From: Daphnia pulex
Lineage: Eukaryota; Arthropoda; Branchiopoda; Diplostraca; Daphniidae
Assembly: GCF_021134715.1 (NCBI RefSeq)
Contig: NC_060019.1
Span: 3,286,001-3,350,000 of the forward strand
DNA length: 64,000 nt
Direction: 5' to 3'
A program made the translations under genes and the position numbers. Position 1 is the stretch's first letter. Each line of letters begins with the position of its first letter. A model generated the notes under the pieces. It saw only the letters and a list, made by a program, of their open reading frames with translations, ran no database searches and was not told the origin of the DNA. Below, piece after piece: positions 11,296-20,997 of this stretch.

Positions 11296-12650
11296 CGCGT
11301 TTTTCAAAACGCTCCCATTAATTGAATTTTCGGTAGAATTCAACAAAAAAAATTTCTAAGCTTAATATTAGGGTGGGGTTTTATGTGATTTTTTTGAGAA
11401 TTTTTTAGCAACGCGATATGTGGTTTTTATCGCGTTGTTTAAGTATCCGTACGGCCGAGAGGCCTAGTAGGGAATGGGCTTACTTTGGAGTCCTGTCATT
11501 CGGTATCTACGTAATATTATAGGGTGGAAAGTTCTTAAAAAAAGAGCTGCATTAGCTCTATTTGTGGTCATAAGATCACATTTTTCAAGTTTCATTTATA
11601 GTAATGAAATCAAAATTGAAAACACGAATTATAAGTTTTTCGTTTATTTTCCCTCGATTTTCCCTCACCAGTGTTGCCATATCCCAAAATCTATACCTTT
11701 TCTCTTTCTCCCTCTTCCGTTCAAGGGAACTCCATTTTATAAGCAAACATGAGAGCGATCGCCAAAACGTCATGAAATAGTGAAATAGTCGGGAATAAAC
11801 CTGAAAAGACGTTGGAATCCAGACGGAATCCCCGGTTCGCATATGGTTTATAATCAAATAACATTTTATTACAGTATGAACAGTATGAACTAATGAAAAT
11901 TTGCGTTAAATATGTATACACGCGTAACGTAAGAGTCGAAAAAAGAAGTGATCACTTTTACAGCTGACGAACAGAAAAAGAATCAAGAAAGACTTTGAAA
12001 ACTTTTAAAATTTTTGAAATAATCTGGAAGTCTGGAAGGAAATATTACGATTATTCCCAACATTCTTCCTGATGACCCCGGAGCAACTTTAACTTTTGTT
12101 TACTGCTAATTTTCAAAATTTTTCTTTAATGCTTTCCCGTTATCTTCTCTGAAAACTCGCGTCTAACATGATCCTTTTCTCTTTGTGATGAAAATAAGCA
12201 GGGCCATTCGTCTGCATCATGGAAGTGATAATCGGCAACATGGCCGAGTTGGTTTGTGTGACCTGGGGCGCGTCCAAAGTCCAGCAAAAGTAGCTGAACT
12301 ATCGGGTAATCGGGTAAATCGTGCCCGAGGGAAGAAAAGGGAGGAAAGGAAAGAATGAAAAAAAGAGGGGACCAGACTTTAATTTTCTCCCTTTTCTTCC
12401 CTCGGGCACGATTTACCCGAAAAGCCTAGCTTGCAACCAAATCGGGCGAGCCAAATAAAAATCTGCTGTTCACGGCAACCCTTCACACTGCAACGCGAAG
12501 CTAAGGGGTCGGCTTTACCCATACCTTTGGATCTTAATAAGCTCTATACGTTTTTTTTTACTTTAAGCTAGTAATTATACATAAACAATAAAACAAAATA
12601 TGTGCCAACTAACTTTAAGCTATTTGTTTTCTCTTGCAGGACAAACTAGA
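11296..12650. other. No gene seen; contains one perfect inverted repeat
   Basis: Mostly A+T-rich without a supported coding region. The organised part is the inverted repeat at 12311-12419, listed separately. An acceptor-like TCTCTTGCAG at about 12631-12640 precedes the pogo-like transposase start. Confidence 0.5.
12311..12419. repeat. Perfect 33-bp inverted repeat
   Basis: Arm 12311-12343 (starting CGGGTAAATCGTGCCCGAGG) is exactly complementary to 12387-12419, with a 43-nt purine-rich spacer. The left arm is preceded by a partial extra copy ATCGGGTAAT. It could be the core of a foldback element or MITE; flanking duplications were not found. Confidence 0.8.
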
Positions 12651-14252
12651 TATACATGACCCGTACACATAAAAGAAAAAATGGAGGGACAGCATCAACT
12701 GAATCTGCCATCCAAGGAGCATTGTATCTAAAGCATTCAAGAGGGATTAGTTTTAGAAAATCAGTGCAGGAAGGAATTTCGAAGCACTCTTCATCTTTTA
12801 TCGAAAAAGTTTAATCTCACTGATCTAACTGCTTGCAAGTCATCACAATCGACAAGTGTTTAATTCTCAACAAGAAGGAGAATTGGTAAAATATCTAATA
12901 ATAGCCCAGAAGTTAAACCATTTTCTCACACCAATTGATACAAGAAAATTGGCATATTCATATGGAAAAGCCAATAACATCACAATGCCTAGTCAGTGGA
13001 CTTCAAACAACGCAGCACGCTGTGACTGGTTTACCCATTTTCTAAATGGAAAAGTATTTGCAATAGTATAAATAAACTATCCATTAGAAAGCCAGAACGA
13101 ACTAGTCAGGCCAGAGCAGCTCCTGTAAATCACCCTGTTATTGATAAGTTCTACGATGATTTGTTAGAATTAATAATAACAAATTCCAAGCAGAAGATAT
13201 TTTCAATTGCGATGAAACCAACATCAGTAGTTGAGCCACAGAAGATTGTTGCAGAGACTGGAGTGAAGGTGGTATTTTAATTTTAAACTTTGTCCCCACT
13301 ATTTATAATAAAGCACGTATTCTATGATTTATTCAGGTTTCAACAACCAAAAGTAAAAAACAGGGGACCAATGAAACCATGCTGGCGTCTGTAAACGCTA
13401 GTGGAAATTACTTCCCTGGGGTTTTTGTGTTTCCAAGAGTTAATGTGAATCTTGATCAATCTGCCAGAAGGATTATTCCACTTGCACACAAAACTGGCTG
13501 GATGACGTCAGAATAACTCTTGGTTTCTCTTCAGCATCTCGAGAAACAGATTAGCTGATGTTCACCAGAAAAACCGATTCTTTTGATTATGGACAATCAT
13601 GTTAGTCATATAAGATCTTGTTGTTGATTTTGCCAAAAAGAATGGATTGTTCTTTTCACTATACCATCTCACACATCGCACGTTACACAACCCCTCGAAA
13701 GCTGTTTGTTTGGACCCTGAAACAAGACTTTAAAAAAAAACATCATGATTGGATTATGCAACACCCTGGACAGCGAATTTCTGTATATTACGTCCGTGGA
13801 TTAACCATCAATCCATACAATAATAGGTTTAATTAATAAACAATTAAAATCAATTAAAATAATAAATCAATTGAATTAAATTAAATAAACATCAAGTCGG
13901 CCTTTATGCAGCATGTGGGATTTTTCTGCTTAATAGACATACATTTCCGGAACATATGTTTGCTCTTTCAGAAGTCATCGATTTACCTAAAGGTACGAGT
14001 AGGAACATTTCATTAATTCTTTTCTTTTTTAAGCTGTTCAAGTGCAAGAAGTAGAAGTTACTCAAAATTGTCAACAAAGATTAACTCAGGAAGAGTTTCC
14101 AAATGACCTTGTCCTACAGCTAAATATTATTTTACCATGTAATAAGCGTTACGTTAAACTAAATTTCATAGAGAACTATATATATGGTTCCTTATTACAT
14201 TTACAGTTAAACAGACGTTGCAAAATGCAAATTCGGCCACATTTAGTCAAGG

Positions 14253-14307
14253 AGGAAGTCTTTCATGTGGAACTAATACTGTATTAGTTCCACATGAAAG
14301 ACTTCCT
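14253..14307. repeat. 55-bp near-perfect palindrome
   Basis: 27-bp arms 14253-14279 and 14281-14307 are exact reverse complements around a single T at 14280. The arm begins AGGAAGTCTTTCATGTGG. It sits inside the transposase tail, as if the sequence had been copied back on itself. Confidence 0.9.
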
Positions 14308-14349
14308 ACTAATACATACACTAACAGTTTCGTCTTTGGGAAAGGTGAT

Positions 14350-14425
14350 CAGTGTAACTCCAAGTGTAACTATGTGTAACTAGTATGTAACTAGTGTAAC
14401 TCCAGTGTAACTATGTGTACTCCTC
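14350..14425. repeat. Imperfect GTGTAACT tandem repeats
   Basis: Six or so copies of GTGTAACT, with small spacers (TCCA, ATGT, AGTAT), follow the palindrome by about 45 bp. They interrupt the transposase reading frame and look like slippage products. Confidence 0.75.
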
Positions 14426-14719
14426 CAAATGAAGAACGCTCTTCACATGTCAGCCTAGATAATTTTCAGCATATGACACCAGCGGAAGTTATTCCTTTCC
14501 CACAAGTCCCTCTAATTGGAACTAGACAATCAAGAGTCAAGAATCGTGGGTCTTCACGGATGTTAGCAAATACACCTGGTAGGTGTGTACAACATTTCCC
14601 ATATCCTTCACGAACCACTGTAAACGAAGGAACAATGCACTCTCCATTATCATCCAAGCCTATCACTGAAAGTTCTTCCATGGTTGGAATTGTGGAATAT
14701 CCCACGTGACGTAAAACTA

Positions 14720-15350
14720 TTCCAACATTTTTGTTTCAACTTAGCAGTCACGATGTTTACGTTTGAGATTTCGAAAAACTAGTAATCGATGTGAATTGGC
14801 CGGGAAGGGGACATTATCGATAATTAATTAGGCTCCTCTCACTGGGATGGTCAAAATTGTCCCATACAGCCCCATTGCCGTTGTGCCAATCAACCCCTCA
14901 TGAAGTTTCTTTACATTTCTATTTAATACAGCTAAAATAAAGCAGATAAAACTTAGCATTTATAGAGTAAATAGTAAAATGCATGACCATTCGAATACTC
15001 TGTTAAGTTTTTAAGTTAGCTTGAATAAATTTATAGTTTTTATTAATTTAAGAAAAGGTAAAAAAATTGAGTATTTTTTCATAAACTCTAATAGTACTTA
15101 AGATCAAACCTATGAGTTGATGGTTTACAATTTTTTATAAAGAACTGCGGTGCACTATCTTTTATTATCTGTAAAAAAATTAAATTTTTAAAATGTATAC
15201 AACATACAAAAAAGGGCGATGTCTCAACCAACCCCTGTCTCATCCAGTCACGTTCTCCACTACAAGTGTGGTTAAAAGACGAAAGAGGAACTCTGCAACG
15301 AGTTTTGAGAAATACTCGAATCGGTATGTTGAATTTCATCCAACAAACGC
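14720..15350. other. No gene seen
   Basis: A+T-rich. Near 14835-14900 the sequence GGCTCCTCTCACTGGGATGG and TGTCCCATACAGCCCC resembles transposon end sequence and could be part of the right end of the pogo-like element. A minus-strand frame at 15088-15369 has no supporting motif. Confidence 0.4.
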
Positions 15351-16308
15351 TGCCTAGATATCCCGACATACAATTTATTTAAAACTTTAGAATGTCACGA
15401 ACTTCTTTCCATGTAGTTATATATAATGTTTTACGGTGTGTGTCTCACATAATAATAATATATTTTCCTTATTATGAACAGGACATATTTTGACGGAATT
15501 CGTAAGTTTAGATGTCATACAACGTGGAGAACACATTGAAGTTCCCTTTTCTCTCAATTGTTAGTAACCATATGGTGGCTAGGGAATCAAGAAACTTTCC
15601 GCCAAATTGCAGATAGGTTTGGACCTTTATTCCAGATTGGCATTGTAGTTGCCAAAGCTAGATGTTAACTAGTCCCTTAACCTTATTCCAGGGAACGCCC
15701 ATCATATTGTGAAAACAACTCTAATAGTTATTGGAGAACGAGCTGTTGATTGTATTAAATAGCCAAATGGAGCAGAGATGGAAGCAGTGGTATTAAAACT
15801 TAATTTCCCAAAAACAATAGGTACTTGCACAACCGGAACTGTACCTCATCTTATGTGTTCATTGTTTTCACTGCTTCTTTACTGATTTTAGGGATGATTG
15901 ACACAACGGATATATTAATAAAATAACCTTTAAGGCATTTGGCAGCCTATACCAATCGGAAAGCCACAACATCAGTAAAAATATAGGTTGTATGTGACTC
16001 TAGAAAATGTTTCTTGGGCATTAGTGCAGACTGGCCTGGTTCAATGCACGATGCCAGGATTTATGGCGTGTCATCCCTTTCTGCTGCTATAGATGAAAAA
16101 TTAGCTGGCAAAAATTTCTACATACTAGGAGACTCTGAATATCCCCTGAGTGAACGACTGATGAAACAATACAGAAATGATGGTTTCCTAAACCAGGTAT
16201 AAAAGTATGAAAAAGATATTTGAGAAGCAAAAGCGGTAATATTTTTTTATTGGACACAGCTCAACTACAATCACCAGCATAGCCAACAACGATCTACAAT
16301 TGAATGTA
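15350..16308 (+). pseudogene. PIF/Harbinger nuclease, left part (split by insertion)
   Basis: DDE_Tnp_4-type motifs appear in order: FRMSRTSFHVVIYNV near 15390; WWLGNQETFRQIADRFG near 15565 (cf. the family's ...YRSIADRFG); a first-aspartate motif MIDTTDI near 15897; then one good frame 16014-16202 with GISADWPGSMHDARIY and LGDSEYPLSERL (second aspartate). YNHQHSQQRSTIE follows an intron-like or broken stretch and carries the conserved Glu of the usual IER motif at about 16300. Frame changes and stops occur, so this copy is dead. The gene resumes at 27311 after an 11,000-bp insertion. Confidence 0.8.
16307..16308. other. TA target-site duplication, left
   Basis: TA precedes the left terminal inverted repeat; the partner TA is at 27309-27310. 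Removing the insertion and one TA leaves ATTGAATGTACGTTTGCG, which stays open as IECTFA across the junction. Confidence 0.75.
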
Positions 16309-16331
16309 GGGGAGAGCGGGGCTGGATGGGA
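16309..16331 (+). repeat. Left terminal inverted repeat of the 11-kb insertion
   Basis: Begins GGGGAGAGCGGGGCTGGATG. It matches the reverse complement of 27286-27308 at 21 of 23 positions. A partly repeated GGGGTTGGATGGGACA follows at about 16336. Confidence 0.88.
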
Positions 16332-16673
16332 TAGGGGTTGGATGGGACAGAGTGGTTATATGTTAGTTCCTGTAATGACAGAAACATTTCTTTTAGCCGA
16401 TTTAGAAAGATTAAATAGATGCCTTTAAAGTTCATTTGAAACATTTTCTTAATTCTATTCTATCCTATACTATAAAAGAATAAGCCTCTTGGGCGGGGCG
16501 AAAAAATTTGTGCTCACGCGCTGATTGGTTTGGGGGGTTTCTACCTGTTTTGGGTTCTTTACCCTCAGGGAAGAAGGCCTTGGGTTGCCGCAGAGTTGCG
16601 TTGCCACGGTAACCGAAGCAGACAAACACTAAGTCTGGTTTGTTGTTTTGCTTCTTTTCAGTGGCATTACGTT

Positions 16674-16786
16674 TATTAGAGGTGAGTGATGATTTTAAGT
16701 TTGAAATTTTAAGTTTTGAATGAGTTTTTAATTCAATTGTGTTCGTGTGACAGATGAAAAATTACTTAAAATCACTCACCTCTTAT
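16674..16786. repeat. Imperfect hairpin and short direct repeat
   Basis: TTAGAGGTGAGTGATGATTT near 16676 is mirrored by AAATCACTCACCTCTTA near 16768. GTGTTCGTGTGACAGATGAA occurs twice, at about 16739 and 16796. Confidence 0.65.
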
Positions 16787-16912
16787 AACAGTGGTGTTCG
16801 TGTGACAGATGAAAAGAAGAACAGGAAAAGAAAAGAGGAAAATAAGCAAAACAAACACTGGTAACACTTTTAAAATTCATGTATTTTTCAATTTTTCATC
16901 ATACATCATACA

Positions 16913-17180
16913 TCATTTCAACTTGAATTCACCTCCCTCTTCATTTTGTTCCACTATGTTTTCGATTCCAGCTTCTTCTTCTCCTCCAATGGCTTGCCCC
17001 AAACCTTCTTCTTCTTCCTCGCAGGCCTCTCCCATGTTTTGGACTTCCTCTTCTGGCTCGCAGTCCCAGCTCCAAATTTTCGAGGCGCTGTCATCACTAT
17101 CTTCATCATCATCTAACTTTGGCACCCAGTTGGTTTTGCCGTTCCATTTGGCAGGAATGTCCTCCAATGGAAGCATGTCC
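16913..17180 (-). CDS. Terminal exon, acidic protein, host-like
   Basis: An acceptor TTTTTTTCCAG is followed by an open frame starting DMLPLEDIPAKWNGKTNW and running through Asp/Glu-rich sequence to a stop at 16913. No upstream exon was joined with confidence. The same sequence occurs in inverted form at 17181-17440, so two copies face each other. Lying inside the Helitron leader, it is a candidate captured exon. Family unknown. Confidence 0.4.
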
Positions 17181-17440
17181 TGGAAAAAAAAACATATAAA
17201 GATCAGAAATGGAACAGGAATCCCTACTGGGTTACAAAGTTGGATTGCGAAGAAAGTGATGACAGTGTTTGGTTATACTGGTAAGAAGGGACTGCGAGTA
17301 AGAAGAAGAGACCAAAACATGGGAGAGGCCTTCGAGGAAGAAGAAGAAGGTTTGAGGCAAGCCATGGGAGGAGAAGAAGAAGTTGGAATCGAGGACAAAG
17401 TTGAACACAATGAGTAACAAGAGGAACACAATAAAGAGTA
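16920..17440. repeat. Long inverted repeat with about 250-bp arms
   Basis: The minus strand of 16920-17176 and the plus strand of about 17200-17440 align along their length. Shared blocks include CATGGGAGAGGCCT, GAGGAAGAAGAAGAAGGTTT, CAAGCCAT and GATAGTGATGACAG/AAAGTGATGACAG. Identity is about 75% by eye. The centre is at about 17180-17200. RNA from either strand could fold into an imperfect hairpin. Confidence 0.75.
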
Positions 17441-17466
17441 AGGGGATTCACACTAAATGTTAATTT

Positions 17467-17564
17467 TTAATAATTACTGTGTAGTTGCTGCTGCTGCTGC
17501 TGGACCAGGACAGGGCCAATTTTCTCTCCAAATACGGCACTAGAGTGTCGTCCTCCCAGGATCT
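17467..17564 (-). CDS. Terminal exon-like piece with poly-Gln
   Basis: After an acceptor TTAATTGTAG the minus strand reads ILGGRHSSAVFGEKIGPVLV, a run of six Gln, LHSNY and a stop at 17467. Protein-like sequence behind a good acceptor suggests the last exon of a gene carried into the Helitron leader. Not recognised. Confidence 0.38.
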
Positions 17565-17699
17565 CTACAATTAAAAAAAAATGGTTAGTAAATTTAAATT
17601 AAATAAAAATGTTTAGTTATTACGTGAGTGTAGAGTATTTGGAATTCCCCGGATTTAAGGAGAATATCCTGCAGTTCACGATGAGTCATTTGACTCAGC

Positions 17700-18455
17700 A
17701 TCTAAAATGTAATATAACAACCTACGATGCTCCAGCTTACTACACCGAGGCTCCCAAGTACTACACCACCAAGGCATCGGAGTACTACACGACTACGTAA
17801 GCTGCCCCAGCCTATTAAACCGAGGCTTCCAAGTATTTCTCAGCTCCCAGCTACTACACCAAGGCTCCAACTTATTACACCACCAAAGCGGCTGAATACT
17901 ACACCGAGCCGACCAAGTAGTACACCACCAAGGTTCCAGACTATTACACCACAACGTATGCTGTCCCGACCTACTACACCGAAGCTCCGAAGTATTACTC
18001 TGCCCCGAGCTACATCACCAAAGAGTCCGAGTACTACACCAAGGCTTCGGAGTACTACACGACTACGTATTCAGCACCAAGCTACTACACCGAGGCTCTC
18101 AAGTACTACACCACCAAGGCACCGGAGTACTACCCAACTACGTATGCGCCAACTTACTTAACCGATGCTCCAAAGTACTACTCTGTACCCAGCTATTACA
18201 CCGAGGCTCCAGTTTACTACACCACAACCTACGCTCCAGCTAGCTACTACACCGAGGCTACCAAGTACTACACAGAAAAGGCCAAATCTTACACAACCAC
18301 GTACGATGCCCAAGTATACTACACCGAAGAACCCAAGTATTACTCCACAACAGAGCCTGCTTACTACACCAAGGCCCCCGAATATAACACTGCAACCTAC
18401 GCTGCCCCCAGCTATTACACTGAAGCTCCCAAGTACTACACTACCAAGGCACAAA
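17700..18455 (+). pseudogene. Tyr-Tyr-Thr repeat (cuticle/secreted type) pseudogene
   Basis: One plus-strand frame holds many degenerate copies of a short module: SYYTEAPKYYTT, KAPEYYTTTYAAP and variants. Three in-frame stops occur in the first third (around 17800-17920), after which the repeat stays open to about 18450. Tyr-rich repeat proteins of this style are known to me from Daphnia as probable secreted structural proteins; the exact family name is uncertain. No signal peptide or start remains. Its place in the Helitron leader suggests a captured fragment. Confidence 0.65.
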
Positions 18456-18854
18456 TAAAATTTTTAATGCGGGTAATGTTAATATGTTGCAGGAGTGGCT
18501 GTCCATTGGTATGGTGACTTGTCGCCACCAATTATATATATCCAGCGTCAACACGATGAAGCTTACACATCACAAGTAGTACACAACTGTTTTGCATGGC
18601 CCTACAATTTCCACCCCTTAGTGATTCAACTGTTTTTATTTTGTTTATATTTATATTTATTTTTTTTATTTTTTTATGAATGTGTCGATGGTAAATATGA
18701 TGACGATGATTGTCAATGTTGAAGGAAGGTGAAGGGGCGGTAGGCAAATATGGAGATCAAGGAAAAGGATATGTTTAAAAGAATGTTTTATTGTTTTCTG
18801 AATTTTGAATGTTTAAAAAAAAGGCAAAACATAATAAAAAAAAACAGTTAAAAA

Positions 18855-19503
18855 TTAGCACAACATCTCCTTTTCCCTGGCCTCCATTTTGGCCAACCGC
18901 TCCTTCACCAGCGCCAACTCTTTTCTAGCGGCCGCCTCATCCTTTAAATGGCGGGATAAGGTGGCCCTAGCACTACAAAAATAAAAGAAAAGATTTAGAA
19001 AATTAAAGAACACGACAAGAAGTTGGGGAAATGGCATAACAACGTAAAAAAGTAAATGTGTATGAAACATTTGGAAAAAATAAATACTTACTATTTTACG
19101 TTGTTATTCCATTTCCGCAACTTCTCCTTCCCTTGGCGCATTTTAATTCTTGCTTCTTTTATTTTCTCTCCACTCGCTCCCGCTCTCGCTCCAACCAGTC
19201 CGCGCGGAATTTTTTTGTTGTTGGCGTACTGGCGAGGCTTGGAGAGGCGGGGCGGGGGGAGGCTGTAGAAGTGCTGGGGAGGGAAGTTGAGGCGCTCGGC
19301 GTGCTGAGAGAGGCGGTGAGGACGGAGAAGTCTATTTGGCTGAGGGTTTTGTCCAGTTCATCGTTTTCGCTAAAACCCTCAGCCAAATCGGAATCTAGAA
19401 AATAAAAACAATAAACATTTTGTTAATATTACATTTAATTAGAATTACAACACGAATACAAAACATTTTTTCACTTACCGGAGATGTTGCCTGTTTCAGT
19501 CAT
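18855..19503 (-). pseudogene. Three-exon coiled-coil protein gene, one frameshift
   Basis: Exon 1 (19479-19503) reads MTETGNIS and ends at donor G|GTAAGTG. Exon 2 (19092-19394) follows TTTTCTAG in phase: DSDLAEGFSENDELDKTL, a Ser/Thr/Pro linker, then FRADWLERERERVER and, after a 1-nt shift near 19160, KIKEARIKMRQGKEKLRKW. Exon 3 (18855-18972), after TTTTGTAG, ends ARKELALVKERLAKMEAREK with a stop. Phases fit a 148-aa product apart from the single missing base. AATAAA occurs about 60 bp past the stop. The C-terminal half is a charged likely coiled coil. Family unknown; it looks like a nearly intact gene carried in the Helitron leader. Confidence 0.55.
19013..19130. repeat. Inverted copy of an exon end
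   Basis: 19013-19061 and 19077-19130 are imperfect reverse complements sharing AAATGG-ATAACAACGTAAAA and GAGAAGTTG/AAGAAGTTG. The right arm is the end of exon 2 with its donor; the left arm is a copy turned round inside the intron. Confidence 0.7.
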
Positions 19504-19639
19504 TTCGTAAAACTTAGTTATAGTTGATGCTTCGAATCAGCAAGAAAGCAGAGGGCGTTTTGTAAATGCAACATTGTCATAATCATATTGCAATTTATCT
19601 AAATGAAATATTTGTAAAGGCAACATTAACGTAATCGAT

Positions 19640-20960
19640 TTATAAGTTTATTGCGTATAAAACAGACGAAAGTACAAACATTATTTTGGGGGAAATTTGT
19701 TCAAATCTTCAGTCGTGTCTTCGATTCCAATGGTGTTGAACGTGGCAAATATTTTACCGGGATTAAAAACATCACAAGTAAAATATTATTGATTTTGAAT
19801 TACGAATTAAGCAAAGAGTCGTGCGTTGCAAATATTTTACCGGATTTATTAACTCACAAGTAAGATATTTATGATTTTGAATTACGAATTAAGCAAAGTG
19901 TTGTGCGTGGCTTATCTTTTACAAGATCAAAAGTAAGATATTTATGTAAATTTGAATTACGAATTTGAAAATTTTAACTTTTAGAGTTGTAATTTTGACC
20001 GCTAGATGCGCCACTATTATGAATTGTAGTAAAGTGCGCCATCTAGGAGTGGTCTGGCGATTTTGTTTAATAAGTCGCCATTTTAGCCTCTGACGAACGT
20101 TACAATCTCAGAAACTAAATAATTTCATTAAAACAATTCACAGTTAATGCAATATAAATCCAAAACGTACTTCAATTATAACAATTGTAGCAAAAAGGTA
20201 AATTGTGAATTTAAGATATTTATATGGTTAAGCATTACGAATTAAGCAAAGTGTTGCGCGTGACAAATATTTTACCAGACATATAAAGATTTAGATCACA
20301 AGTAAAATATTTCTATGATTTTGAATTGCGAATTCGAACATTTTAACTTTTAGAGTTGTAATTTCGACCGCTAGATGCGTCAATTTTATGAAGATTGTAG
20401 CAAAGGTGCCATCTAGGATTTCTCTGGAGATTTAGTTTTGTTTTAAGTCTCTTTTTTAGACTCTCACGAACGTTACAATCTCAGAAACTAAATAATTTCA
20501 TTAAAACAATTCACAGTCAATGCTATATAAATCGAAAATGTACTTTAATTATAACAATTGTAGCAAAAATTAAATTTGTAGAATTAAGATATTTATATGG
20601 TTAAGCATTACGAATTAAGCAATGTGTTGCGCGTGACAAATATTTTCAAGATCCGTAAGATCACAAGTAAAATATTTATAGGATTTTGTTACGAATTCGA
20701 AAATTTGAACTTCTATAGTGGAAATTTTGACCGCTAGATGCGCCACTTTTATAATGATTGTTGTGAAGGTGAGCCATCTAGGAGTGCTCTGGAGATTTAA
20801 TTTTGTTTAAAGTAGCCTATTAAGCCTCTCACGAATTTATACAATCTCAGAAACTTAATAATTTCTTGAAAAAATGTCACAGTTTATACTATCATGTTCC
20901 AAAATGTACTTTAATGATAACAATTGTAATAAAAATGAATTTTTTTTTGCATTTGGACCA
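19640..20960. repeat. Degenerate tandem repeats, period about 365 bp
   Basis: At least three head-to-tail copies share ACCGCTAGATGCG (19999, about 20369, about 20729), CTCAGAAACTAAATAATTTC and TTACGAATTAAGCAAAGTGTTG. Each copy has an internal inverted pair, CTAGATGCGCCAC and GTGCGCCATCTAG. Divergence is considerable. They end at the start of the Rep-helicase gene. Confidence 0.8.
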
Positions 20961-20997
20961 GGTTTTGGTTTAGAAGTGTTTTGGCATCAATTGGAGA

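Larger units (their letters stand above)
12656..14720 (+). mobile_element. Decayed pogo/Tigger-like DNA transposon
   Basis: The first frame (ATG 12656, 51 codons) has MTRTHKRKNGG and ISFRKSVQEGISKHSS, like the psq-type helix-turn-helix of pogo/Tigger transposases. 12856-13071 fits the CENP-B-like second DNA-binding domain (EGELVKYLIIAQKL, TPIDTRKLAY, DWFTHFL). Around 13200, EDIFNCDETN holds the first DDE aspartate. About 13300-13360 looks like an intron. Then NASGNYFPGVFVFPRVN, PILLIMDNHVSHI (second aspartate, about 13580) and a worn third-acid region follow. The tail 14413-14709 (HMTPAEVIPFPQVP) fits the family's C terminus. Several stops and frameshifts make it inactive. A palindrome and GTGTAACT repeats interrupt the tail; terminal repeats were not identified with confidence. 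Confidence 0.75.
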
